Below, piece after piece: positions 16,869 to 25,807 of a stretch of DNA of 64,000 bases. The notes beneath the pieces were generated by a model. It was not told the origin of the DNA, made no database searches, and saw only the letters and a list, made by a program, of their open reading frames with translations. The stretch spans positions 868,001-932,000 of the forward strand of contig NZ_CP146101.1 in assembly GCF_037023745.1 (NCBI RefSeq). Direction: 5' to 3'. Source of the DNA: Streptomyces sp. SCSIO 30461. GTDB lineage: Bacteria; Actinomycetota; Actinomycetes; Streptomycetales; Streptomycetaceae. The first letter of the stretch is position 1, and every line of letters begins with the position of its first letter. A program made the translations under genes and the position numbers.

Positions 16869-19800
16869 CTACTTACGCTCGACGCCCTGGTCGTTCAGGT
16901 AATCCTTGAGTGTAGGGTATCGAGAGGTATCGAAACCACGTGGATTTGAATCACTCTTCGGGGCCGGTCGGTTCATCGTGTTCGGTACGCCATCCTTGTT
17001 GTATGAGGTGAGAGTGTTTGTTCTCTCTTCATAGACGACGTAACCGGTTTGGTCCGATCCGTTCTTCCGGTCCCAGACGCGATAACCGGCAGGCTTCTTA
17101 TCGGCAAGGTACACGGCGCGGTAGGAGTGAGCCCTTTCGACGTACTGCTTCGCATTCTGTAGTTCAGGGAACTCTGCGCGGTGACTATTCCAGTGATCGA
17201 GTGCATTCTGAACCGGTGGGGTCTTGACCTTCCCCTTCTTCGTCTTTGCCCCCCAAATGTTTGGGACGGCGCCGCTGGCCCGTTCTGCCTTCATGAAGGC
17301 TTCTGCGCCGTGGTAGGCGTTCTTGCCCCATTTGGCGCCGGTGGCGCCCCAGCCGGCGACCGGGATGGCTGCGGCTGCGGAGAGGGAGGCGTTGAGGGCG
17401 TCGCCTTCGAGTCCGTACCAGCCTGCGTTTGCCAGGTCGGCGACCTCGCCGACTGCTGGGATGAGGCCTGCAACGTCGAGCGCCGTGTGTCCGACGCCTG
17501 AGAGCACGTCCCAGACGCTTGTCTCGTCGTCGGCCGCCGCGTCGGCCATGGCCTCCTCCATTTCCTGGAGGGCGGCCAGACTTTCGCGGTTCTCTTCCTC
17601 GCGGGCGGCCTCCGCTTCCTCGCGGGACTTGCTCATCCACACAGCCAAGGCGTCCTTGGCCGCCTTGTCAGCCGCGTCGGAGTCCTTGCCGGCCGCGATC
17701 GCCGACTGCTTGGCCTCGTTGGCGTACGACCAGGCTTCGTCGGCCGAACCGCGCGCGGCAGTTGCGGAGGACTCGGCGAGGGCCGCGGAGTGGCTGGCCT
17801 CACGGGCGGATTGCCTGGCTTGTGCCTCGGCTTCGGTGGCCTTCTTCGCCGACTCGGCCGCGCGGTTGGCGGACTCGGTGGCTTGCTTGGCCGACTCGGC
17901 TGCCTGGTTGGCGTACCCCTGGGCCTTGTTCTTCGAGGCCTCGGCCTGCTTGCGGTACTTGTCGGCCTCAGTGGCGGCCTTGCGGGCGTCGGCTGCGACG
18001 GCCTGGGCCCGGTCGGCGTTCTCCTGCGCGGTCGCCGCGACCTTGGCGGCGTCCTGGATCAGCTTGCTGATCTGCAGGTCGTGAGTGGCCGCGAGCAGGT
18101 CCTTGCGCTTGGCCTTGAGCTGGCCGAAGAGGGCGAACTCGTGCAGGGCCTGGGCTGGGGCTTTGAGGGCGATGCAGGCGGCGACCGTCGCTTCGCTGAC
18201 AGAGCACTTGTCGGGCGCCGTGGAGCCCCCGTCGGCGAGGCCCGCGGCGATGAGGCGGTCGTCGTCGTACTGCGCGGTGAACTGCCCGGTGACGAGGAAC
18301 TGGCGGTACTTCTCCTCGGAGCCCGAGTTCAGGGCCGCGCGGCCGCTCTCCTGGACGTTGGGTCCACCCTTGCTGATGATCTGGGCGATCTGCACGCGGA
18401 AGTCGTCGGACGCGGCCGCGTACTGGCCCGTCTCCAGGAAGGAGGTGATCTTGATGGCGTCGCCGGAGAGCGCGGTCACCGCCTGGGCCCGGACCGGCTC
18501 GATCTCCGAGAGGAGGGCGAGGTTCTCGACCCGGGTGCGGTCGTCCTGCTGGGCGGCCTGGGTCCATCCGGTACGGATGTAGTCGGTGACGTCCTTGTCT
18601 GTGCCCGCGAGGGCGACCTCGGCGGCCGTCCGGCTCCAGGGGCCCCGGACCTTCATCGCGCTGATGGCGATCTTGCGGGCCTTGAGGGCGACGTCCTTGG
18701 CGTCGGCGCCGGGCGCGTTCGCCTCCGCGGCCAGCTTCCTGGCCTCGGTCTCCAGGTCCTGCGCCTCCTTGACGGCGTCCTTGCGCGCCTGGTCGAAGGC
18801 GGCGGTGGAGTCGGCCAGGGCGATGGCCTTCTCCATGCCGCTGTTCGCCCGTTCGGCGCGTTCCTCCTTCTCGATCTGCAGTGCCAGCTCGTGGGTCTTG
18901 ACGGCCTTGGCGACCGCGTCCGACGCGCGGGTGGCGGCCTCCTGGGCAGCCTTGGCGTGAGCGGTGGACTGCGCGGCCGCCTTGGCGGCGTCACCGGCGT
19001 GTTCGGCTGCCTCGTCCGCTGCCTTGGCGGCGTTGCGGGCGTGCGTGGCCGCCGAGCGGGCGTCGTCGCGCGCGTCCCGGGCCGCTTGGGCCGACTTGCG
19101 GGCCAGGTTCCTGGCCTCTTGGGCGGCTCGGGAGGCCTCCTTGGCCTGGCGGTCGGCGCGGGCAGCGGCGTCCCTGGCCGTTTGGGAGTGCACACCGGCC
19201 TGGTCGGCGAAGTCGCTGGCACTCTTGGCCGCGCTGGCCGCGTTCTGCGCGTTGGCACCGGCCTGGCTGGCGGCGTTGGCGGCGTCCGCGGCGCGGTCCG
19301 CGGCGATGCTGGCCTGGTCGGAGGCATCGGCCGCAATGTCCGCGCCCTGAGCCGCGGCCCGCGCGTTTTCCGCGGCGGTACGTGCCTTGGCCGCGTCGCT
19401 CGCGTTGACCGCGGCGGCGGCCGCCGCACCGCGTGCGTTGGAGGCGGCGTTGGCGGCGCCTGCGGCTGCCGAGGCGGCTTGGGCCGCGGCGTTGGCGGCG
19501 ATGCGGGCGGAGTTGTTGGCGGCCCGTGCGGCACTGATGGCCTGCTGGGCCGCGGAGGCGGCTTGGTCGGCGGCCTTGGCCGCGCGGCCCGCCGCAGCGG
19601 CGGCGCTGAGCGCGTCGTTGCGCGCGAGTTCGGTCTCCTTGGCCGCCTTCTCGGCTGCCGTCTTGGCCAGCGCCGCGGCCGCGATGGCGCGCTTGGAAGT
19701 CTCCTCCGCGGCCTTGGTCTCCACCAGGGCCTGGCGTCCGGCCTCGACGGCCTGCGCGGAGAGCTCGGCGATCGTGGCGTGCTCGCGGTCCCGGTCGCGG

Positions 19801-20519
19801 GCGATGTGCTGGCCCACTTCCAGGAACTCGCGGATGTCGGCCGGGCTGCCCTTCATGGCGATCTTGCCCGCGGCCCGTACGTTCGGCCCGCCGGTGCTCA
19901 GGATCTGGGCCAGCTGCAGTCGTTCGTCATCCTCGCGCGCCGTGTACTGACCCTTGTTGAGGAAGGCCTGGACGTCGGTGGCCGACCCGTTGAGCGCGGC
20001 CTTGCCGGCCTCCTGGACAGTGGGCCCGCCGGCGTCCATCAGCTGGGCGACACGGAGCCGCTGGTCCTCCTCGAGCGGATGCTTCCACCCGTCCTTGAGG
20101 AACGCCTGCAGATCCGCGTCGGACGCCGACAGCGCCTTGCGGGCCGCTTCCTGGACGTTGACGCCGCCCACCGTGGCGATCTGCGCCACGGAGACGCGGT
20201 CGTCGTCGACCTGGAGCCCGGGGGCCACATTGTCGAGGAAGTCCTTCACCTCGGCGTCGCTGCCGGTGAGGGCGACCTCGGCGGCAGCCTTGACGCCAGG
20301 TCCGCCCTCCTTCCAGAGCTCGACGACCTTGCCACGGTCGGTGGCGGGTATCGCGCTGACCGGGCTCTCGTCGTCGAAGCCATCGTCGGCCACAGCCGGT
20401 GCGGAGCCCATGAGCCCTACGACCAGGGCAACCGGCAGCAGGCTCACCAGCAGCGCCCGCAGGGTGCGCCACGCTCTATTCGCGTGCCGGGGTGCACGCA
20501 GTCTTCGCCTCAAGATCAC
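16869..20519 (-). CDS. Secreted ALF-repeat polymorphic toxin, full length
   Basis: A 1216-residue protein with start GTG. Residues 1-44 form a signal peptide (RRRLR..., hydrophobic LLVSLLPVALVVGLMG, AVA-DD). Then come short ALF repeats (PF03752 type; AAEVALTGSDAEVKDFL and variants, about 55-260), a very Ala-rich coiled coil (265-545), more ALF repeats (620-760), a second coiled coil (800-980) and a pretoxin segment (VWDVLSGVGHTALDVAGLIP, about 985-1065). The variable tip (1077-1216) has GYRVWDRKNGSDQTGYVVYE and DGVPNTMNRP, perhaps a BECR-type RNase. A CPCC gene follows. The protein probably acts on neighbouring cells; delivery route and tip activity are inferred. Confidence 0.88.
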   Translation of the reverse strand: MILRRRLRAPRHANRAWRTLRALLVSLLPVALVVGLMGSAPAVADDGFDDESPVSAIPATDRGKVVELWKEGGPGVKAAAEVALTGSDAEVKDFLDNVAPGLQVDDDRVSVAQIATVGGVNVQEAARKALSASDADLQAFLKDGWKHPLEEDQRLRVAQLMDAGGPTVQEAGKAALNGSATDVQAFLNKGQYTAREDDERLQLAQILSTGGPNVRAAGKIAMKGSPADIREFLEVGQHIARDRDREHATIAELSAQAVEAGRQALVETKAAEETSKRAIAAAALAKTAAEKAAKETELARNDALSAAAAAGRAAKAADQAASAAQQAISAARAANNSARIAANAAAQAASAAAGAANAASNARGAAAAAAVNASDAAKARTAAENARAAAQGADIAADASDQASIAADRAADAANAASQAGANAQNAASAAKSASDFADQAGVHSQTARDAAARADRQAKEASRAAQEARNLARKSAQAARDARDDARSAATHARNAAKAADEAAEHAGDAAKAAAQSTAHAKAAQEAATRASDAVAKAVKTHELALQIEKEERAERANSGMEKAIALADSTAAFDQARKDAVKEAQDLETEARKLAAEANAPGADAKDVALKARKIAISAMKVRGPWSRTAAEVALAGTDKDVTDYIRTGWTQAAQQDDRTRVENLALLSEIEPVRAQAVTALSGDAIKITSFLETGQYAAASDDFRVQIAQIISKGGPNVQESGRAALNSGSEEKYRQFLVTGQFTAQYDDDRLIAAGLADGGSTAPDKCSVSEATVAACIALKAPAQALHEFALFGQLKAKRKDLLAATHDLQISKLIQDAAKVAATAQENADRAQAVAADARKAATEADKYRKQAEASKNKAQGYANQAAESAKQATESANRAAESAKKATEAEAQARQSAREASHSAALAESSATAARGSADEAWSYANEAKQSAIAAGKDSDAADKAAKDALAVWMSKSREEAEAAREEENRESLAALQEMEEAMADAAADDETSVWDVLSGVGHTALDVAGLIPAVGEVADLANAGWYGLEGDALNASLSAAAAIPVAGWGATGAKWGKNAYHGAEAFMKAERASGAVPNIWGAKTKKGKVKTPPVQNALDHWNSHRAEFPELQNAKQYVERAHSYRAVYLADKKPAGYRVWDRKNGSDQTGYVVYEERTNTLTSYNKDGVPNTMNRPAPKSDSNPRGFDTSRYPTLKDYLNDQGVERK
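18332..19039. repeat. 708-bp segment duplicated at 10345-11052
   Basis: The offset of 7987 is constant across the segment. I saw one substitution (C/T near 10364/18351). This is part of the coiled-coil and ALF region of the toxin and overlaps the 2556-offset duplication by about 320 bp. Confidence 0.88.
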
Positions 20520-20928
20520 TCATCTCATCGCCGACGACACACCATCGCCGGAATCCGGATCGAGGGAGCGGCTGAGAAGTTCAAAGATTTGAATGTTCGC
20601 GTTCAAAATTAGCGAACGCGATCCGCCCCCCACTCGGCGTGTGCGGCGTGTGGCGCCAGAGTCGAAGGTCGACCGGAGGTTGCCGATGGCGACTGGGTGC
20701 ACATGGTCCGAGTTCGCCGCACATTACCCCACCTTGACCATCACTCATGGCGCCGGGGTGCGGTGATCTAGTTCACCTTATGCGGAATTGACAGACATTG
20801 TACGCGAGTGTTTTCTTGTCAACTGGGATTCGCTGATGAGTTTCTGACTCCGCGTGTGGCGCTGCGAGTTTCCTATCGCTCGATTCACGGCTGATGACCA
20901 CAGCCGTTTCCCGGAAGGACGCCCTCAG
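20520..20928. promoter_or_regulatory. Divergent intergenic region with inverted repeat
   Basis: This 409-bp gap separates the minus-strand toxin start from the plus-strand secreted protein. It holds the inverted repeat TCGCGTTC (20597-20604) / GAACGCGA (20614-20621) about 80 bp before the toxin start, a plausible operator. The lower GC stretch around 20760-20850 may contain the promoter of the secreted protein. No ORF is supported. Confidence 0.4.
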
Positions 20929-21447
20929 GTGTTCACGCATGCCCGCAAGCTGATGATCGGCGCCGCCCTCGCTGGTGCCGCCGCCCTGACCCTCGCCGTT
21001 CCCGCCCTGGCCTCGCCACCCGCCGCCGACTCGCCCGTGGCCGACGCGTCGATGCCGTACGCCGTCGAGACCTTCGAGTACCCCAACGCCGCGCAGATCC
21101 TCGAACAGAAGATGATCAAGCTGATCCGCGGTGATGGCAACATCGTCCTCGCCGACTGCGACAGCTCCGACAAGGCGCAGATCAACGTCCAGGTCACCCG
21201 TGGCCCCGACGAGCAGGACAAGCCCAAGCTCTTCTGCTTCCGGGCCACCGCCAAGTACGGCTTCCTCGCCCTCGAAGTGCCTCGCGTGTTCTACATCGAG
21301 ACCGCCGACCACCCGGTGTCGGCGAAGCTGACCACGGACGCCGGCGACTCCCAGACCGTCAACGTTGCCAAGGACGACTTCGAGAGTGTCGGCCAGGGAC
21401 TCGGCAAGCCCATGACGACTCTGGTCGAACTCCGCGTCACCGGCTAA
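20929..21447 (+). CDS. Secreted protein of unknown function
   Basis: The chosen start is GTG at 20929, 10 bp after GGAAGGA; a longer reading from 20854 lacks an RBS. The 172-residue product begins with a signal peptide (FTHARKLMIGAALAGAAALT, cleavage likely after ALA-SPP). The mature part is a compact domain with two cysteines (VLADCDSSD and LFCFRATAKYGF) that may form a disulfide, and strands such as VPRVFYIETADHPVSAKLTT. I do not recognise the family. It is monocistronic by spacing (over 250 bp to the next start). Confidence 0.75.
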   Translation: MFTHARKLMIGAALAGAAALTLAVPALASPPAADSPVADASMPYAVETFEYPNAAQILEQKMIKLIRGDGNIVLADCDSSDKAQINVQVTRGPDEQDKPKLFCFRATAKYGFLALEVPRVFYIETADHPVSAKLTTDAGDSQTVNVAKDDFESVGQGLGKPMTTLVELRVTG

Positions 21448-21704
21448 CCGCCAACCAGGCGACTGCCAGGCGCGCATCTCTGAACCAGAACTGTGCTTCG
21501 GCCGCGATCATGATGCGCTACCACGGTAGACGCCCCTTGAAGGCTAGACCCACCCCCGTGACGTCGTGCGACTTTCCACGGCATCGTCGGCAAGATCGGC
21601 ACACGCTGCCGTGGTCCGACGCCTCGCCCTGGCGTTGCCCACAGTCAACACCGCCTCTCTGCGTGCCCGTACCTGGGCGCGGCTCACACCAAGGAAACAA
21701 AGCT

Positions 21705-23246
21705 TTGCGACACGCCAGATCCCTGCGCCTTCTTGCGGTGGCCACGGCCTTCATATCGGGACCACTCGTGCTGTCCGCTGCCTCCGCGTCTGCCGTAACC
21801 GGCCCTGCGGTTACGGACAGCTCGTACGAGTTCGCCGCACGGCTGGTGATCGGTGAGGGCGACAAGACCAGGTCCTGCTCCGCCACCCTCGTCGACCCCC
21901 AGTGGCTGCTCACCGCCGCATCCTGCTTCACCGGCGGTCTCACCGAACTCAAGCCAGGCAAGCCGGCGGACAAGACGACAGCCACCATCGGCCGCGCCGA
22001 CCTCACGGCAACAGGCGGTCACGTCAGCGAAGTCGTCGAACTCGTACCCCGCACCGACCGCGACCTCGTCATGGCACGCCTCGAGACTCCCACCTCCGGC
22101 ATCACCGCCGCCATCGTGACCACCAGTTCTGCGGCCGAGGGCGACACGATCACCGTCCCGGGCTACGGGCGCACCAAGGACGAGTGGGTCCCGCGCAAGC
22201 TCCATACCTCCGCCTTCACGGTCAACTCGGCCACCCAGAACGAAGTCAAGATCGCGGGCAAGACCGCGGGCGACGCGATCTGCAAGGGCGACACCGGAGC
22301 TCCGCTCCTGCGCACCAAGGACGGAAAGACCTACCTCGTCGGCGTTGCCAGCCGGTCCTGGCAGGGCGGCTGCCTCGGTGAGACCGAGACGCGCAACAAC
22401 GCCATTGCCACGCGCACCGACGACATCGCTCCCTGGATCCAGCAACTGCGCCTGGCCCCCCACGTCCAGAACGTCACCGAAGTGATCACCTCCGCCGATT
22501 TCAACGGAGACGGGCGCCTCGACGTCGCCGCGGTACTCGAGGACGGCTCCCTCAGAGCCTTCTACGGCCGTACCGACGGAACCCTGCAATACGGTCGCGA
22601 CCTCTGGCGCGACAAGGGCTGGGGAAGCGTCAAGAAGATCATCGGCGGTGACTTCAACGGCGACGGCAAGGGAGACATCGCCGCGATCTCCGCCGCCGGT
22701 GCGCTCCTGTTCTACCCGGGCACCGGAACCACCGGGAAGCTGGGCGACAGCCGCCCCATGTGGAAGGACAACACCTGGAGCAGCACGCGGCCCATCGCCC
22801 GCTACAAGCTCGACTCCTCCGGCCGTGACGGCCTCGCCGTTCAGGCAGACGACGGCGCCCTGTACGGCTACCCCAGCAACACCGACGGCGTCCTCACCGG
22901 CGAGCGCCTCAGCCTGTGGCCCGACAAGACGTGGGACAAGCGCCTCATCGCCGCCGGCGACCTCAACGGCGACACGTACGACGACATGATCGCCGTAGCG
23001 GCCAACGGCAAACTGCACCTCTACCCCGGCAACTCCAAGCACACGCTCGGCGCTGCCGTCCTGCTCTGGCACGACGCCAGCTGGTCCGGCATGGAGACCG
23101 TCCTCGCCGGCGACGTCAACGGAGACCGCAAGGGCGACCTCCTCGGCCGCGTCAAGACGGGCGGCCTGTACTGGTACGCCGGCGACGGCGCCGGAACCAT
23201 CGCACCCGGCCGCCTGATGTGGCCCACCACCACCTCAGCCAGCTGA
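21705..23246 (+). CDS. Secreted trypsin-fold/FG-GAP protein, catalytic His and Ser lost
   Basis: The start TTG at 21705 follows AAGGAA by 8 bp and opens a signal peptide (RHARSLRLLAVATAFIS...ASA); the frame is open further upstream without RBS. The N-terminal half is an S1 (chymotrypsin/trypsin) domain, but the His box reads TAASCF instead of TAAHCF (about residue 73) and the Ser box GDTGAPLL instead of GDSGGPL (about 196). The Asp region DRDLVMARL is kept. The C-terminal half has FG-GAP/VCBS-like repeats with calcium-type loops (DFNGDGRLD, DFNGDGKGD, DLNGDTYDD, DVNGDRKGD). It is probably a binding protein rather than a protease. Confidence 0.85.
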   Translation: MRHARSLRLLAVATAFISGPLVLSAASASAVTGPAVTDSSYEFAARLVIGEGDKTRSCSATLVDPQWLLTAASCFTGGLTELKPGKPADKTTATIGRADLTATGGHVSEVVELVPRTDRDLVMARLETPTSGITAAIVTTSSAAEGDTITVPGYGRTKDEWVPRKLHTSAFTVNSATQNEVKIAGKTAGDAICKGDTGAPLLRTKDGKTYLVGVASRSWQGGCLGETETRNNAIATRTDDIAPWIQQLRLAPHVQNVTEVITSADFNGDGRLDVAAVLEDGSLRAFYGRTDGTLQYGRDLWRDKGWGSVKKIIGGDFNGDGKGDIAAISAAGALLFYPGTGTTGKLGDSRPMWKDNTWSSTRPIARYKLDSSGRDGLAVQADDGALYGYPSNTDGVLTGERLSLWPDKTWDKRLIAAGDLNGDTYDDMIAVAANGKLHLYPGNSKHTLGAAVLLWHDASWSGMETVLAGDVNGDRKGDLLGRVKTGGLYWYAGDGAGTIAPGRLMWPTTTSAS

Positions 23247-23259
23247 CCACCCGCACACA

Positions 23260-23294
23260 CCGCGAGGGCACAGCCGACAGCTGTGCCCTCGCGG
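23260..23294 (+). terminator. Strong hairpin after the first trypsin-fold gene
   Basis: Arms CCGCGAGGGCACA (23260-23272) and TGTGCCCTCGCGG (23282-23294) pair perfectly and extend by the flanking GC/GC. The hairpin is 14 bp past the stop and has no T tract. Confidence 0.7.
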
Positions 23295-23609
23295 CTGCAG
23301 TGCTCCTCAAGGCGCCGATCGTGCTGGTCTGGGTCAACATCCACGGCAAGGCCGACCCCGTCACCGTGCGCAACGACGCCTCCCTCTGCACCTCACGGGC
23401 AACGGCCAGGGCAACTTCTCCGCCCCGTCGTCACCCAGCCGTAACCCCGCACAGCAGGACCCGGACGCGGCCGCCTCCGCGCGGCAGTGTTGATCTTGTT
23501 CAGTGACATTGTTCTTCTGTACCCCTGTATCCAGATTCCGGGGGACGCCTCACCGGCTGAGGGCCCCATCGCAGTCACCTTCCGACCCGCAGCAAGGATG
23601 GTCGCCACC

Positions 23610-25121
23610 GTGTCCCGTACACGTACCCGTCTCGCCGTACTCACCACGGTCTTGGCCGCGGCCGCCAGTTCAGCCGCCCTCACCGGCATACCTGCCGTAG
23701 CCGCTACCGGTTCCGACGCCCTCGCTGGCACCCAGGCACCCGTCGCGCGCCTCCACATCGGTGAAGGCGATACCTCCCGTTCCTGTTCCGGTGCCCTGGT
23801 CGACCGCCTGTGGGTACTGACCGCCGCGGCCTGCTTCGCCGACGACCCCGCCAACTCCACCCAGATCGCCGCAGGCAAGCCGGTCCTCAAGACCACCGCG
23901 ACCATCGGCCGGAGCTCCCTGACCGGGACCGGGGGACACGTCGCCGAAGTCGTGGAACTCGTGCCCTCCCCCAGCCGCGACCTGGTCATGGCGCGCCTCG
24001 CGACACCTACCAACGGCATCGCCCTCCTCCCCCTGTCCGCTTCCCCCGCCGGCGAGGGTGACACCCTGCAGGCCGTCGGCTTCGGCCGCACCAAGACTGA
24101 ATGGGTGCCCGGCGCCGCCCATGTCGCATCGATGAAGGTCGGCGCGCTCTCCGACACCGAGCTCACGATGGCCGGTGCCACCGCGAACGACGCACTGTGC
24201 AAGGGTGACACCGGCGCTCCGCTGCTGCGCGAGACCGAGGAAGGCGTCGCGCTTGTGGGCATCGCCACCCGCTCACGCCAGGGCGGCTGTCTGGGCGAGA
24301 GCGAGACCCGCACCGACGCCATGGCCACACGCACCGATGATGTGGCCGACTGGATCGCCACCACCGCGGGCCGGTCATGGGCGCTGCTGATGACCGCCAC
24401 CGACTTCAACGGTGACAAGAAGGCCGACCTGCTGGCGATCGATGCGGCCGACGACTACCTCTACGCCCAGCCTGGCGACGGCAAGGGCAAGTTCGGCACG
24501 CGTGTCAAAGTCAACCAGGGCAGGTGGACCAACATGCGTCTGCTGGGCGCCAACGACTTCACCGGTGACGGCAAGGCCGACATCCTCGCCGTGAACACCA
24601 ACGGCAACCTCTACCTCTACCCGGGCAACGGCAAGAACGGCATTACTGGCTCCTCCGTGGCCGGCACCGGCTGGCAGAACATGCGCATGCTCTCCGCCGG
24701 GGACTTCACCGGCGACGGGAAGACCGACATCTACGCCGTCCACACCAGCGGAGACCTGTACCTGTACTCCGGCAAGGGCAACGGCACCTTCAACGCGGCC
24801 AGCAAGACGGGCGCTGGCTGGCAGAACATGCGCATGCTCTCCGCCGGGGACTTCACCGGCGACGGGAAGACCGACATCTACGCCGTCCACACCAGCGGAG
24901 ACCTGTACCTGTACTCCGGCAAGGGCAACGGCACCTTCGACACGGCTAAGAAGACCGGCGGCGGCTGGCAGAACATGCGACTGATCTCCGAAGCCGACTT
25001 CAACGGCGACCAGAAGAGCGACCTGATCGCCATCCACACCAACGGCAGCATCTACGCCTACCCCGGCAACGACAAGGGCAGCTTCAGCACCCCCATCGTC
25101 ACCCCGGCCCCCACCACCTGA
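23610..25121 (+). CDS. Secreted trypsin-fold/FG-GAP protein, paralog 2, catalytic residues lost
   Basis: The start GTG at 23610 lies about 8 bp after AAGGATGG; ATG 23598 is an alternative. The 503-residue product has a signal peptide (SRTRTRLAVLTTVLAAAASS ... AVA-ATG) and an S1-like domain in which the His box is TAAACF (about residue 71) and the Ser box GDTGAPLL (about 199). These are the same kind of replacements as in its neighbour. Four to five FG-GAP repeats (DFNGDKKAD, DFTGDGKAD, DFTGDGKTD twice, DFNGDQKSD) follow. Two of these are almost identical 49-residue units. Tandem duplication of the 21705 gene followed by divergence is likely. Confidence 0.85.
   Translation: MSRTRTRLAVLTTVLAAAASSAALTGIPAVAATGSDALAGTQAPVARLHIGEGDTSRSCSGALVDRLWVLTAAACFADDPANSTQIAAGKPVLKTTATIGRSSLTGTGGHVAEVVELVPSPSRDLVMARLATPTNGIALLPLSASPAGEGDTLQAVGFGRTKTEWVPGAAHVASMKVGALSDTELTMAGATANDALCKGDTGAPLLRETEEGVALVGIATRSRQGGCLGESETRTDAMATRTDDVADWIATTAGRSWALLMTATDFNGDKKADLLAIDAADDYLYAQPGDGKGKFGTRVKVNQGRWTNMRLLGANDFTGDGKADILAVNTNGNLYLYPGNGKNGITGSSVAGTGWQNMRMLSAGDFTGDGKTDIYAVHTSGDLYLYSGKGNGTFNAASKTGAGWQNMRMLSAGDFTGDGKTDIYAVHTSGDLYLYSGKGNGTFDTAKKTGGGWQNMRLISEADFNGDQKSDLIAIHTNGSIYAYPGNDKGSFSTPIVTPAPTT
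24669..24949 (+). repeat. Tandem 147-bp near-identical repeat in coding sequence
   Basis: The segment from GGCTGGCAGAACATGCGCAT at 24669 recurs at 24816 with identity over more than 120 bp, differing only towards the unit end (CAACGCGG versus CGACACGG). Each unit is one FG-GAP blade of 49 residues. Confidence 0.85.
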
Positions 25122-25180
25122 CCCGCATGTAACCAGCTGCACGCGGCAAGAGCGGGAGAGCCGTGCGCGGCCGTCACCCC

Positions 25181-25306
25181 TACAAGGTCGACTCCACCGG
25201 GAGGGATGGCCTCGCCGTTCAGGCAGACGACGGCGTCCTTTGCGGCTACCCCAGCGACACCGATGGCGCCCTCGTCGGCGAGCGCCGCACCCTGTGGCCC
25301 GACTAG
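25181..25306 (+). pseudogene. Fragment of FG-GAP gene
   Basis: Forty-one codons, YKVDSTGRDGLAVQADDGVL then CGYPSDTDGALVGERRTLWP D-stop, match residues of the first trypsin-fold protein around 22804-22925 (YKLDSSGRDGLAVQADDGAL). It has no start and stops prematurely. It is a leftover of a third paralog or of a partial duplication. Confidence 0.75.
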
Positions 25307-25328
25307 GGAGCGTATGTGGTTGTGATCA

Positions 25329-25437
25329 TCAGGTGGTCCGGGTGAGCTCTCTGAGCCAGATCATCGAGGCGCGGAGGTGGAGGCCGGCGAGGTAGCTGTC
25401 GGGGGTCTTGTCGTACCGCGTGGCGGTGGTCCATCGA
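25329..25437 (-). pseudogene. IS5-like transposase, C-terminal remnant
   Basis: The minus strand reads TATRYDKTPDSYLAGLHLRA then SMIWLRELTRTT-stop. This resembles the last residues of Streptomyces IS5-family transposases (ATRYDKxxxxYLA...IMLWL). Only about 35 codons remain. Confidence 0.6.
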
Positions 25438-25780
25438 GGTGACCTTCGCCGAGGCACGTCAGGTGCTCGGGGCCGGCCAGGCGTGCAGCCGCACCCGACA
25501 CGCCATCGAACGCACCGTGCCGTTCGGCCTGTACTGCTACACCATCACCGTCATCTGGTACACGCTGCACGGCCACCACCCCCACGACACGGCAGGGCAC
25601 CGCACACGGGCCCCGTGGTACGTCACCAAGACGCACCCGGCGTTCTCCGACATGGCCGCCAAGCTCCGCCGGACGATCATCGCAGCCCGATTTATGCCCA
25701 TCGACGCCGGTCAGCCCACCGATACCGAAATCCGCGCCGTCCAGGAGGCATGGGCCGCAGCCAGCACAGACTTGGCATGA
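25433..25780 (+). pseudogene. DDE transposase, C-terminal remnant
   Basis: The open frame reads IEVTFAEARQVLGAGQACSR, then TRHAIERTVPFGLYCYTITV, IWYTLHGHHPHD and RAPWYVTKTHPAFSDMAAKL. This is the C-terminal part of a Streptomyces DDE transposase (catalytic Glu in IEVTF, then RAPWYxTKxxPSFxDM). The catalytic N-terminus is missing. It abuts the opposite-facing IS5 remnant, so this is an IS junction. Confidence 0.7.
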
Positions 25781-25807
25781 CGGTTGGTCAGAACGGCGAA
25801 AGTCGAG

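Noticed and set aside
17790..20612. 940-codon open frame on the plus strand across the toxin gene
   Set aside because: Complement of the Ala-rich coiled-coil coding sequence; no RBS, no recognisable domain.
20854..20928. N-terminal 25-residue extension of the secreted protein
   Set aside because: No RBS at 20854, and the signal peptide begins properly after the GTG at 20929 with GGAAGGA upstream.
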